This document shows positions 27,086-35,384 of a stretch of 64,000 nucleotides of DNA, in pieces. This stretch comes from an uncultured Porphyromonadaceae bacterium (GTDB lineage: Bacteria; Bacteroidota; Bacteroidia; Bacteroidales; Muribaculaceae): assembly GCA_947177685.1 (NCBI GenBank), contig CAMWVE010000005.1, positions 40,004 through 104,003 on the forward strand, in the 5' to 3' direction. The notes below the pieces were generated by a model. It was given only the letters and a program-made list of their open reading frames with translations. It was not told the DNA's origin and ran no database searches. Numbering within the stretch: position 1 is the stretch's first letter; the number at the start of each line of letters is the position of its first letter. The translations under genes and the position numbers were made by a program.

Positions 27086-27646
27086 ATGAACGCATTAGAC
27101 TTAAACTTTTGGGGTAAAACAAAAGCATGGTGGGTAGTTCTGCTCACAGGTGTATTACTTATTCTCGGTGGTTTCGCATATTGGTTCTGGCCCGCTGCGG
27201 GCTATGCAGTTGCTTCCACTCTATTCGGCTGGCTCCTTATTCTTTATGGAACAGTTCAGTTATGTGTCTCTGCCGGTGCTAACAGACCTAAAGGATGGGG
27301 TTGGCTTCTTGCCGGAGGTGTAATCAACATCTTCATTGGTTTTATGCTCGTCCGCAGCATAATTCTCGCTGAAGTAGTATTTCCCTATTTCCTCGCTATC
27401 ATCTTTATCTACTGGGGTATAGCCTCAATGATAGCTTCTGTTAACTCACGCCGTCGCCGCTACTGGTGGTTGCAGATGATCAATGGTGTACTTCTGATGC
27501 TTATCGGTTTCTTCTTCGTTGAAACAGGCTACATCGGTGACATGGCAATGGTTAGCTTCCTTACCTCACTCGCATTTATCTACTGGGGATTCACCGTAGG
27601 TGCAGCTGCAGTTGACATGCGACCTGAAAAAGAAGTTAAAGAATAA
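27086..27646 (+). CDS. DUF308/HdeD-family integral membrane protein
   Basis: 186 residues with six hydrophobic segments in three pairs, the DUF308 (HdeD) pattern: each pair starts with a short charged loop and has a glycine-rich first helix. HdeD is linked to acid resistance in E. coli at high cell density; the role here is unproven. A terminator hairpin begins 28 bases after the stop. No exact -7 element was found in the 106 bases between the upstream repeat and the ATG. Confidence 0.8.
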   Translation: MNALDLNFWGKTKAWWVVLLTGVLLILGGFAYWFWPAAGYAVASTLFGWLLILYGTVQLCVSAGANRPKGWGWLLAGGVINIFIGFMLVRSIILAEVVFPYFLAIIFIYWGIASMIASVNSRRRRYWWLQMINGVLLMLIGFFFVETGYIGDMAMVSFLTSLAFIYWGFTVGAAAVDMRPEKEVKE

Positions 27647-27673
27647 TGAATCTCAAATTTTTAAAACTTATTA

Positions 27674-27712
27674 CCTGCCGGATTTCAAACAGAGGTCCGG
27701 CAGGACTATTTT
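27674..27712 (+). terminator. Hairpin terminator after the DUF308 gene
   Basis: CCTGCCGGA pairs perfectly with TCCGGCAGG around a 13-base loop, followed by ACTATTTT. The T run is short, so termination may be partial and allow read-through into the nitroreductase gene. Confidence 0.6.
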
Positions 27713-27719
27713 AAAAAGT

Positions 27720-28298
27720 ATGGAAAACAAACAACTTACACAACTGATTGCAGAAAATGCTGCATACAGAAACATAGTAGAGCGCACGAGCATACGCCGA
27801 TACACTTCCGAGCCGGTTACCGAACTTCATAAACTCGCTCTGATAAATGCTGCCATGAGTGCCCCCACAGGTGTTAACAAGCAGCCGTGGGAATTCTTTG
27901 TGGTCGATGATCCCGATTTGCTTAAACAGCTTGCCGCCGGTCTGCCCTATGCGAAGATGGCTGCGCAGGCTCCCATTGCAATTGTCGTTTGCGGCAACAC
28001 TGAGCGATTTCTCGATGGTGATGACTCAACACTTTGGGAGCAGGATCTTTCCGCAGCATCAGAGAACATTCTCCTTGCAGCCAATGCTCTCGGACTCGGC
28101 GGTGTCTGGACCTGCCTCTACCCGCATCCTGACCGTGTCGCGACCGTTCGACGCATCCTTAACCTCAATGACAACCTGATTCCTTTCAATCTTATCCCCG
28201 TCGGTCATCCTGCAGCTCCGAGTCACCCCATGGACAAATGGCATCCTGAACGTGTTCACCACAACGGAATTGATGCATCTGATCACAAACAGATTTGA
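27720..28298 (+). CDS. Nitroreductase-family flavoprotein
   Basis: 192 residues, FMN-dependent nitroreductase fold. Visible landmarks are the N-terminal RTSIRRYTSEPV (about 22-33), NAAMSAPTGVNKQPWEFFVVDD (FMN site, about 43-64), and AANALGLGGVWTCLYP near 122. Such enzymes reduce quinones, flavins or nitro compounds with NAD(P)H. The start is ATG at 27720, eight bases past the terminator hairpin T-rich tail; in-frame codons upstream lie inside the DUF308 gene. Substrate unknown. The window also holds a Nim-like protein that could act on nitro compounds. Confidence 0.88.
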   Translation: MENKQLTQLIAENAAYRNIVERTSIRRYTSEPVTELHKLALINAAMSAPTGVNKQPWEFFVVDDPDLLKQLAAGLPYAKMAAQAPIAIVVCGNTERFLDGDDSTLWEQDLSAASENILLAANALGLGGVWTCLYPHPDRVATVRRILNLNDNLIPFNLIPVGHPAAPSHPMDKWHPERVHHNGIDASDHKQI

Positions 28299-28318
28299 TG
28301 CAACTGTGTTCAGTGGAG

Positions 28319-28344
28319 TGGGGCTGTGATTTTGTGCAGCCCCA
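28319..28344 (+). other. Hairpin after the nitroreductase gene
   Basis: TGGGGCTG pairs with CAGCCCCA around a 10-base loop. There is no T tract, so it may be a 3'-end stabiliser or a rho-dependent site rather than an intrinsic terminator. The GTGGGGCTG arm recurs at about 28386. The rest of 28345-28492 holds nothing I can name. Confidence 0.4.
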
Positions 28345-28492
28345 TCCCCACCGAAACCATCCCGGACCTCAGCGTTCAAAATAAATGTGGGGCTGACGCA
28401 TGGAAAGCTGTTTCACTTCTTATTGGAAACTTTGGTGCTAAAATCTTGCAAAAAAATGTGATGTAAATATTGCATAATCTCCATAAAATTAG

Positions 28493-28500
28493 TACCTTTG
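28493..28500 (+). promoter_or_regulatory. -7 promoter element for the rplM operon
   Basis: TACCTTTG fits TAnnTTTG exactly. It leaves a leader of roughly 100 bases before the rplM start. Confidence 0.75.
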
Positions 28501-28608
28501 CAAGCCGATTTTATCCAAAATCAATCATCGGTAACGGCGAGTGGAAACTTTTGGCCGAGTTATCTGCTTGTGCGTCACCATATTAATTAATTTTTTAAAC
28601 TTTAAGAA
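28501..28608 (+). promoter_or_regulatory. Structured leader of rplM (candidate L13 autoregulatory leader)
   Basis: GGTAAC (28530-28535) pairs with GTTATC (28559-28564); inside are GGC/GCC and AGT/ACT with a GGAA loop. A competing stem CCGAT/ATCGG (28505-28531) shares bases with the first, so two folds are possible. An r-protein leader is a sensible reading because rplM is the first gene and L13 leaders have been described in Bacteroidia; match to that model is untested. Confidence 0.5.
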
Positions 28609-29088
28609 GTGGATACTTTAAGTTACAAAACCATTACCCCCAACGCTGAAAGCGTAGAGCGCAAATGGGTTGTAGTAGACGCAACCGATCAGGTTCTTGG
28701 TCGTTTGTGCTCTAAAGTCGCCAAAATTCTGCGCGGCAAATACAAACCCTGCTACTCTCCCAATGTAGAATGTGGCGATTATGTCATCATCATCAATGCT
28801 GACAAAGTACGCCTCACAGGTAAAAAAATGACTGACCGCATTTATCTCCGTTACACCGGCTATCCCGGCGGTCAGCGCGAAGCTACTCCTGAAGTGCTTA
28901 TCAAGAAATCATTCAACAAGCACCTCAAACCCGGCATCAACCCCCTGTTCATTCAGGTTATGAAGGGTATGCTCCCCAAAAATCATCTGGGTCGTCGCAT
29001 CATTGAAAACATGCACGTTTACAATGGTCCCAATCATCCCCACGAAGCTCAGAATCCTGAAGTTATCGACATTAACAAACTGAAATAA
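28609..29088 (+). CDS. rplM: 50S ribosomal protein L13
   Basis: 159 residues. L13 binds 23S rRNA early in large-subunit assembly. The body WVVVDATDQVLGRLCSKVAKILRGK and the RPH-like central block GQREATPEVLIKKSFNKHLKPGINPLFIQ are typical. It starts with GTG, not ATG: no ATG lies in frame near the expected N-terminus. rpsI follows after 8 bases, the conserved L13-S9 pair. Confidence 0.97.
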   Translation: MDTLSYKTITPNAESVERKWVVVDATDQVLGRLCSKVAKILRGKYKPCYSPNVECGDYVIIINADKVRLTGKKMTDRIYLRYTGYPGGQREATPEVLIKKSFNKHLKPGINPLFIQVMKGMLPKNHLGRRIIENMHVYNGPNHPHEAQNPEVIDINKLK

Positions 29089-29096
29089 TTGAAGAT

Positions 29097-29483
29097 ATGG
29101 AAATAGTAAATGCAGTTGGTCGACGCAAAGCAGCTATCGCTCGCGTTTTCGTCAAGGAAGGTAACGGCGTAATTACCATCAACAAACGCCCCCTGGAAGT
29201 TTACTTCCCCTCTTCTATCCTTCAGTTCATCGTTAAACAGCCCCTCAACACTCTTGATTGCGCAGAAAAATATGACATCAACGTCAACCTCGACGGTGGT
29301 GGTTACAAAGGTCAGGCTGAAGCTCTTCGCCTCGCCATTGCCCGCGCTCTTGTAAAAATCAATCCTGAGGACAAACATGCTCTTCGCGTTGAAGGCTTCA
29401 TGACCCGTGACCCCCGTTCTGTTGAACGTAAGAAACCCGGTCAGCCCAAAGCACGCAAACGCTTCCAGTTCTCAAAACGTTAA
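29097..29483 (+). CDS. rpsI: 30S ribosomal protein S9
   Basis: 128 residues. Signature VNAVGRRKAAIARVFVKEGNG at the N-terminus and the basic tail ending KARKRFQFSKR, which reaches the P-site tRNA. The C-terminal arginine is present as usual. Second gene of the rplM operon. Confidence 0.97.
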   Translation: MEIVNAVGRRKAAIARVFVKEGNGVITINKRPLEVYFPSSILQFIVKQPLNTLDCAEKYDINVNLDGGGYKGQAEALRLAIARALVKINPEDKHALRVEGFMTRDPRSVERKKPGQPKARKRFQFSKR

Positions 29484-29621
29484 TATCCTCTTTCTCTGTC
29501 GGCAGCGTGACTGCCGCATGACAAGGTTTATTATACAGTGTTTAGTATCTAAATCTCGGAGATGGACACGTTCCCTACTCGCGAGGTTGAATTTTCGGAA
29601 CGTAAACAATTTTTATTTAAA
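29484..29621 (+). promoter_or_regulatory. rpsI-rpsB spacer with hairpins (candidate S2 leader)
   Basis: Two stems are visible: CGGCAG/CTGCCG with a 5-base loop (29500-29516) and ACGTTCC/GGAACGT (29568-29603) enclosing a CTCGCGAG palindrome. The second ends 18 bases before the rpsB ATG. Neither has a T tract, so regulation of rpsB-tsf rather than termination is more likely. A -7 element was not found. Confidence 0.4.
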
Positions 29622-30455
29622 ATGTCAACACCCAATTTTGACCAACTTTTAGAAGCAGGTTGCCATTTCGGTCACCTCAAAAGAAAATGGAATCCTGCTA
29701 TGGCGCCCTATATTTTCATGGAGCGCAACGGTATCCACATCATTGACCTCTACAAGACTGAGGCTAAGCTCGCTGAAGCTGCCGCTGCCTTGAAGAACAT
29801 AGCTAAATCAGGCAAAAAAGTTCTCTTTGTTGCCACAAAAAAACAGGCCAAACAAGTTATCGCCGACAAAGCCACTGCCATCTCAATGCCTTATGTTATT
29901 GAACGCTGGCCCGGCGGTATGCTTACCAACTTCCCCACTATCCGCAAGGCTGTCAAGAAAATGACTGCTATCGACAAGATGGCTTCTGACGGCACTTTCG
30001 ACAACCTCTCAAAACGCGAAAAACTTCAGATCACCCGCCAGCGTGCTAAACTCGAGAAAACTCTCGGTTCAATCGCTGACCTCAACCGTCTCCCCTCAGC
30101 TCTCTTCGTAGTTGACGTTCTCAAAGAACGCATCGCCGTTGCTGAGGCTAACCGTCTGGGTATCCCCGTTTTCGCTATTGTCGACACCAACTCTGATCCT
30201 AACAGCGTTGATTTCGTAATCCCCGCAAATGACGATGCTTCAAAATCAATCGAGATTATCCTCGACACCGTTTGCAACGCCATGGCTGAAGGTCTCGAAG
30301 AACGCAAGGCTGAAAAAGTTGACGCTCCCGCCGCTGAAGGCGAAGCTCCCGCTGCTCCCAAACGCGAACGTCGCCGCGTAAGCCGTAAGGCTGATGCCGC
30401 TCCCGCCGAGGCTGCTGCTGAAGCTCCCGCTGCTGAGGCTCCCGCTGCTGAATAA
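29622..30455 (+). CDS. rpsB: 30S ribosomal protein S2 with Ala/Pro/Glu tail
   Basis: 277 residues. Residues 1 to about 225 are standard S2 (LLEAGCHFGHLKRKWNPAMAPYIF; RWPGGMLTNF; VDTNSDPNSVDFVIP). The last 50 or so residues are low-complexity Ala, Pro and Glu with a short basic patch, beyond the usual S2 end. Start is ATG at 29622; an upstream reading would add residues not seen in S2 and would run through the leader hairpin. Followed by tsf, the usual order. Confidence 0.96.
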   Translation: MSTPNFDQLLEAGCHFGHLKRKWNPAMAPYIFMERNGIHIIDLYKTEAKLAEAAAALKNIAKSGKKVLFVATKKQAKQVIADKATAISMPYVIERWPGGMLTNFPTIRKAVKKMTAIDKMASDGTFDNLSKREKLQITRQRAKLEKTLGSIADLNRLPSALFVVDVLKERIAVAEANRLGIPVFAIVDTNSDPNSVDFVIPANDDASKSIEIILDTVCNAMAEGLEERKAEKVDAPAAEGEAPAAPKRERRRVSRKADAAPAEAAAEAPAAEAPAAE

Positions 30456-30559
30456 TAGGCAGTGCATAAAATTATCGCTCGATGGCTTCAGCACCTTATA
30501 GTGCTCCTGCCACCGAGCGTAAATTGAATTTAAACACAACATTAGCATATTACATTACT

Positions 30560-31552
30560 ATGGCTGTTACTATTGAAGATATTAAAAAACTCCGTAACCT
30601 CACAAGCGCCGGTCTGACTGACTGTAAGAACGCTCTTAATGAAACTAACGGAGACATGCAAGCTGCCGTTGAAATCCTGCGTAAAAAAGGTCAGGCTGTA
30701 GCTGCAAAACGTGAGGATCGTGAAGCTGCCGAAGGTTGCGTTATCGCTAAAAGCAACGGCGACTTCGCTGCTATTGTGGCGCTGAAGTGCGAAACTGACT
30801 TCGTTGCCAAAAATGCAGGTTTCGTTGAACTTACCAACAAAATCATTGACGCTGCAGTTGCAAATCGCGTTGATTCAATGGACGCTCTCAAAGCTCTCCA
30901 GATCGACGGCACCACTATTGCTGAGCTCATCATTGAAGAAACCGGTAAGACCGGCGAAAAATGCGAACTCGGCGCATACGAATACCTCATCGCTCCCACT
31001 GTAACCGCTTACAACCACTTCGGTAACAAGCTCGCTACAATCGTTGGTCTGAACATGGCAGGTATCGATGAAGCTGTCGCTCACGACGTAGCAATGCAGG
31101 CTGCTGCAATGAACCCCGTTGCCGCTACCCGCGAAATGGTTCCCGCTGCCGTTGTAGAATCAGAACGCACCGTGGCTATCGAGAAATCTAAGGAAGAGCA
31201 GGTGAAGAAGGCTGTTGAAGCTGCCCTCAAGAAAGCCGGCATCAATCCTAATCTCGTTGACAGCGAAGATCACATTGAATCAAACATCACCAAAGGCTGG
31301 CTTACTCGCGAAGAAGCTGACAAAGCCCGCGTTATTGCCAAAGAAACTGCTGAAGCAAAAGCAGCAAACCTGCCTGAAGCAATGATTCAGAACATCGCAA
31401 ACGGTCGTGTTAACAAATTCTTCAAAGAATCAGTACTCGTTGAACAGGAATTCGTAAAAGATTCTTCAATGACAATCGCTCAGTATCTTGCTAAAGCTGC
31501 TGATGGTCTGACTGTTGTTGACTTCAAACGTGTTAACCTTAACAAGGACTAA
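30560..31552 (+). CDS. tsf: Elongation factor Ts
   Basis: 330 residues, nucleotide exchange factor for EF-Tu. The N-terminal UBA-like domain holds the diagnostic IKKLRNLTSAGLTDCKNAL; the core follows with KCETDFVAKN, where the TDFV loop contacts EF-Tu. Length fits the two-subdomain Bacteroidota form. Start ATG at 30560. An intrinsic terminator 28 bases beyond the stop ends the operon. Confidence 0.97.
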   Translation: MAVTIEDIKKLRNLTSAGLTDCKNALNETNGDMQAAVEILRKKGQAVAAKREDREAAEGCVIAKSNGDFAAIVALKCETDFVAKNAGFVELTNKIIDAAVANRVDSMDALKALQIDGTTIAELIIEETGKTGEKCELGAYEYLIAPTVTAYNHFGNKLATIVGLNMAGIDEAVAHDVAMQAAAMNPVAATREMVPAAVVESERTVAIEKSKEEQVKKAVEAALKKAGINPNLVDSEDHIESNITKGWLTREEADKARVIAKETAEAKAANLPEAMIQNIANGRVNKFFKESVLVEQEFVKDSSMTIAQYLAKAADGLTVVDFKRVNLNKD

Positions 31553-31579
31553 TCCTCAGTAGAATTAACCCCATAACAT

Positions 31580-31620
31580 AATTAAGGCTGTCAGGTCCTG
31601 CTTGACAGCCTTAATTTTTT
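31580..31620 (+). terminator. Intrinsic terminator of the rplM-tsf operon
   Basis: A perfect 14-base stem AATTAAGGCTGTCA / TGACAGCCTTAATT with a 9-base loop, then a run of T residues. Confidence 0.9.
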
Positions 31621-31711
31621 ATGTAAGGACATTTCGTGGAGCGTTCGTTGCGGAGCAAGAGGCTCCGGTTCCCTTCATTAGTCTGAAAATTCCAATTAAT
31701 CTAATTGTCCC

Positions 31712-32152
31712 TTACTCCTCATCATCAAATTCGTCATCGAAATCAAATTCCCAGTTGCTTTCGTAAGCATCTTCAGTGAATCGGGCAAGGTCGCGACCCT
31801 CACGTTTGGTGGGACGTCCCAATCCTTTGCGGCGGTCAATGAAACCATTGATTTTGACAATTTCCAGCAGGTCAAGCTGCGATTTTGGCGTTATGTTTTC
31901 CATGTATTCCGGCACCAGTTTGGCTCCGAGGCGGTTTTCGGTTAATGCAAGTACGCGAAACGAGTAGGTGACAGGAGGTTTGCGCACATTGATAATGTCG
32001 CCTACCTTTATGGTGCGGCTCGGTTTCACAACCACCTGCGATTCACCCACCGTCACTCTCCCTTTCTTGCATGCCTCGGTGGCTATGGTGCGTGTCTTGA
32101 AAATTCTGACAGCCCAAAGCCATTTGTCAATTCTCACTTCCGATTTTGCCAT
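31712..32152 (-). CDS. S4-domain RNA-binding protein, Hsp15-like
   Basis: 146 residues. The N-terminal S4 domain (IDKWLWAVRIFKTRTIATEACKKGRVTV, about 8-36) binds RNA; the tail is acidic. Resembles heat-shock Hsp15, which rescues stalled 50S subunits carrying peptidyl-tRNA. It is the third gene after rplY and pth, and its link with peptidyl-tRNA hydrolase supports a ribosome-rescue role. Five bases separate it from pth. Confidence 0.88.
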   Translation of the reverse strand: MAKSEVRIDKWLWAVRIFKTRTIATEACKKGRVTVGESQVVVKPSRTIKVGDIINVRKPPVTYSFRVLALTENRLGAKLVPEYMENITPKSQLDLLEIVKINGFIDRRKGLGRPTKREGRDLARFTEDAYESNWEFDFDDEFDDEE

Positions 32153-32157
32153 GGCTC

Positions 32158-32721
32158 CTATTTATTGTTGAAATTACACATGGCAAACTGTATTCCTGAA
32201 AGGCAGAAAGCTTTGATGGCATCAATAGCCACATCGATGCGAGTAGGCAGCTGCTGCCGCTGGTCAAGGGTGAAATTCCCTAAGACATAGTCAATCTGCC
32301 CGCCACGCTGAAATTCGTTGCCGATGCCGAATCGCAGTCGCGGATAAGTTTGTGTGCCAAGCATTTCGGCTATGTTTTTCAGACCGTTGTGACCTGCATC
32401 GCTACCTGACGGTTTCAGGCGGATGGCTCCGAAAGGGAGTGCCAGATCATCAACCACGACAAGTATGTGGTCGATGACAATATTCTCCTTTTCCTTCCAG
32501 TAACGGACGGCATTACCGCTGAGATTCATGTAGGTTGACGGTTTCAACAAAACAAGCTGCTTATTTTTCAGGCGCATGCGGGCAACATCGCCGTAACGTT
32601 CCGTGGAAAAAGAAATATTGGATGCCTCGGCAAAGGCATCCAATACTTTAAATCCTATGTTGTGGCGGGTGTTACGGTATTCGTCACCAATGTTACCAAG
32701 CCCAACAATCAGATATTTCAT
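32158..32721 (-). CDS. pth: Peptidyl-tRNA hydrolase
   Basis: 187 residues. Releases tRNA from prematurely dropped peptidyl-tRNA. The N-terminus [21 protein letters not shown] has the catalytic H20; [10 protein letters not shown], then [10 protein letters not shown] with its aspartate, and GHNGLKNI follow in order. Twelve bases after rplY, as in many genomes. Confidence 0.97.
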   Translation of the reverse strand: MKYLIVGLGNIGDEYRNTRHNIGFKVLDAFAEASNISFSTERYGDVARMRLKNKQLVLLKPSTYMNLSGNAVRYWKEKENIVIDHILVVVDDLALPFGAIRLKPSGSDAGHNGLKNIAEMLGTQTYPRLRFGIGNEFQRGGQIDYVLGNFTLDQRQQLPTRIDVAIDAIKAFCLSGIQFAMCNFNNK

Positions 32722-32733
32722 GCTCTGATGTTA

Positions 32734-33384
32734 TTACTTGCCGGCTGTAGCCTGAGCACCGCGTGCGGCACGGGTGAGCTGAACAGCGCAAACAACAGCA
32801 TTTTTGGCGTTAACCAGTTCGAGACCTTCAAAGTGGAGATCGCCGATCTGCATGGTTTTACCCAGACCCAGATTGTCAACGTTGATGACAACGCGTTCGG
32901 GAATTGAAGTGTAGATGGCTTTAACTTTGATTTTCTTCATTGACAGGCTGAGCTTACCACCGGCTTTAACACCTTCTGCATGACCTTCGAGCTTAACGGG
33001 AACTTCAATGGTAACAGGTTTTTTGTCATTTACTTCCAGAAGATCAATGTGAAGCAGAGTGTCCTTTACGGGGTCAAACTGAAGTTCTTTGAGAACTGCC
33101 ATTTTTGTTTCTCCGTTTACTTTGATTTCAATTGCGAAGATGTCAGGAGTGTAGATCAGTTTGCGAACTGCATCGTTGGTTACAGTAAGGTCAGTTGTGA
33201 TGATACCTTTGTTGTTACCGATCTCAACAAGTTTTTCGCCCGGTTTCAGAGTGCCGGTGAAGGGGAGATCAAAAGGTTCGCCTCCATTGAGAACTACGGG
33301 AATTTTACCTTCGCTGCGGAGTGTTTTGGCAGCTTTCTTGCCGAGGTCTGTACGGGGTTCGGCTTCAAGTTTAAATGTTTTCAT
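32734..33384 (-). CDS. rplY: 50S ribosomal protein L25/Ctc (long form)
   Basis: 216 residues: the N-terminal L25 domain binding 5S rRNA (to about 95) plus the C-terminal TL5/Ctc beta domain. The opening FKLEAEPRTDLGKKAAKTLRSEGKIPVVLNGG is typical. Ctc in Bacillus is a stress-induced ribosomal protein. First gene of rplY-pth-S4 with its own promoter. Confidence 0.95.
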   Translation of the reverse strand: MKTFKLEAEPRTDLGKKAAKTLRSEGKIPVVLNGGEPFDLPFTGTLKPGEKLVEIGNNKGIITTDLTVTNDAVRKLIYTPDIFAIEIKVNGETKMAVLKELQFDPVKDTLLHIDLLEVNDKKPVTIEVPVKLEGHAEGVKAGGKLSLSMKKIKVKAIYTSIPERVVINVDNLGLGKTMQIGDLHFEGLELVNAKNAVVCAVQLTRAARGAQATAGK

Positions 33385-33473
33385 TCTTTTAATTAATTGT
33401 GTTACTCAAAATTAAGTTTTTATTGCTCCTTAATTTCCCATCACACTGTTTGGGTTTGCCTTAAAAAGCGGTG

Positions 33474-33481
33474 CAAATTTA
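33474..33481 (-). promoter_or_regulatory. -7 promoter element for rplY-pth-S4
   Basis: Reads TAAATTTG on the minus strand. Its partner on the other strand, 33536-33543, has the same sequence and faces away. Confidence 0.65.
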
Positions 33482-33535
33482 CGACTTTTTATTGACTTGG
33501 GCAAGTATTTTTGTGGTGTACTCCATTATTTTCGT

Positions 33536-33543
33536 TAAATTTG
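33536..33543 (+). promoter_or_regulatory. -7 promoter element for the LTA-synthase-like gene
   Basis: TAAATTTG fits TAnnTTTG, 36 bases before the ATG at 33579. Confidence 0.65.
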
Positions 33544-33578
33544 CAATATAATTTCATAAAACAATCATTTTTTAGAAT

Positions 33579-35378
33579 ATGAAATGGTTTTTCGGCGCTG
33601 ACTTATGGAAAAGTCGCTTTGGTGTTATGGCTGCAACATGCTTCCTTACAATGCTTTGGTTTGTCATTGACTGGTGTTTGGGCACAACGTTCAGAGCTAT
33701 GAGTATCACGGAGTTATGGATCAACAATCTCCTTGCTGCCCTGTTGCTGACACTCCCCTTCCTGCTGTCGCGACGTGTGTGGATTCAGCTGCTGTGCCTT
33801 GTGGTCGTCGACTGCCTTCTGATGGCAAATCTGATGTATAGCCGCACCTATTTCACCGGCATACCCTTCGACAGCTATTTCCTCGCCGGAAATCTTAAGG
33901 ATTTCACTGCCAGTGTATGGGACTCCCTGCGGTGGCGCGATATAGGCTTTGTAGTCATACTCATTGCCGGTGGCATTTTCTCTGCCCGTATGCCACGGGA
34001 GCGACATATTCCTGCCTTGTGGCTCCGATACCTTTCCATGGTGCTGATTCTGGGTTCTGCCTCTCTTCTCTGTAACCTTTTCCGAGGTGGATTCTATAAT
34101 GCCTATGACTCGCTTGGCAGGGTGGCTTACACCAACAGTTGCGGTGTGCCGGTTTATACTGTAGCCGGACATATCGCTTTCACCATCATGGATGACAATC
34201 GGAAAAAAAATGTCGACAGTCAGGCAATAACCGACTGGCTCGATAAGCATGCAGAATATAATGGCGATGTCAGGCTTTCCGACGGAGTGGAACCAAAAAT
34301 GAATCTCGTGATTGTTTTGTTGGAATCGTTTGAGTCATGGCAGCTGGAAAAGTCAGCTGATGGTAAGGAAATTACTCCATACATCAACAGTCTGCTCCGT
34401 GACTCCACCACCTTCTATGCCCCTTATGCTTTGACCCAAGTCGATGCCGGACGTTCAATCGACGGGCAGCTGCTCATTACTTCCGGACTCTTGCCCACCA
34501 AAGGAACCGTATTCAGCACCCGTTTCCCCACTTCAACTTATCTCACTCTCAACAAAGCACTTAAGGAAAAATATGGCACAGAATCAATACTCCTGACCGT
34601 CGATCAGCTGATTACATGGAATATGGGCGTGATAGCACACTCATTCGGCTACGACTCCATCCTTGAACGCTCCTCATGGAACAACGATGAAAAAGTAGGG
34701 AAATCACGCAAACTGAGCGATGGCTCATTCTTTCGACAGAGTGTACAAAAAATTGAAAACGACTCGCTGTGGCTTCCCGGCGAACCCCGTATGCTCACTT
34801 TCGTAACCTATTCCGGGCATAATCCTTTCGAGCTTCCGGACTATCTGCGTGATTCCGAATTCGACCTTCGCGGCAAAGGCTATCATCCCGTCGTCGAGAA
34901 CTATCTGACCATGGCTCATTACACCGATTCACAGCTCCCCACGTTGATTGAATACCTCCGTTCACGCCCTGACTGGAACCGCACCATGGTGCTTATTACC
35001 GGTGATCATGAGGGACTTGCGGCACAGCGTCAGGAAATATTGGAAAGCGGCATGAAAGGAGCCGACTTGGTAAGCCCCGGTCAGTACACGCCGTTCATAC
35101 TCCTCAATGCACCCGTGGCTATGCGCTACGAACAAGTATTCGGTCAGGCTGATATCTATCCCACGCTTCTCACCATGCTCGGACTCCACGACTATCGTTG
35201 GCAGGGAGTAGGGGAAAGCCTTTGCTCTCCCCGGAAAATCCCTGCTGCGATTTCCTCCATGACCGGAGCGCTTGACGGTGACACCACTGGCATTTCTCCT
35301 GACCGTCTCAACCACTGGTCAGCAGCACGCGACATCAGTGATGCCATCATCCGCAGCGACTATTTCGTAAGCCATTAA
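33579..35378 (+). CDS. LTA synthase-like sulfatase-fold membrane enzyme
   Basis: 599 residues. Five hydrophobic segments fill about 1-180; the rest is an outside-facing alkaline-phosphatase-superfamily domain. LIVLLESFESW near 245 holds the metal-binding glutamate. The stretch VDAGRSIDGQ near 290 carries a serine where LtaS has its threonine nucleophile. TGDHEG (about 475) provides the C-terminal metal ligands. Relatives transfer glycerophosphate or phosphoethanolamine to outer-surface glycans. A Gram-negative organism has no lipoteichoic acid, so the acceptor is unknown and may be LPS or a capsule. Confidence 0.8.
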   Translation: MKWFFGADLWKSRFGVMAATCFLTMLWFVIDWCLGTTFRAMSITELWINNLLAALLLTLPFLLSRRVWIQLLCLVVVDCLLMANLMYSRTYFTGIPFDSYFLAGNLKDFTASVWDSLRWRDIGFVVILIAGGIFSARMPRERHIPALWLRYLSMVLILGSASLLCNLFRGGFYNAYDSLGRVAYTNSCGVPVYTVAGHIAFTIMDDNRKKNVDSQAITDWLDKHAEYNGDVRLSDGVEPKMNLVIVLLESFESWQLEKSADGKEITPYINSLLRDSTTFYAPYALTQVDAGRSIDGQLLITSGLLPTKGTVFSTRFPTSTYLTLNKALKEKYGTESILLTVDQLITWNMGVIAHSFGYDSILERSSWNNDEKVGKSRKLSDGSFFRQSVQKIENDSLWLPGEPRMLTFVTYSGHNPFELPDYLRDSEFDLRGKGYHPVVENYLTMAHYTDSQLPTLIEYLRSRPDWNRTMVLITGDHEGLAAQRQEILESGMKGADLVSPGQYTPFILLNAPVAMRYEQVFGQADIYPTLLTMLGLHDYRWQGVGESLCSPRKIPAAISSMTGALDGDTTGISPDRLNHWSAARDISDAIIRSDYFVSH

Positions 35379-35384
35379 TGAAGT

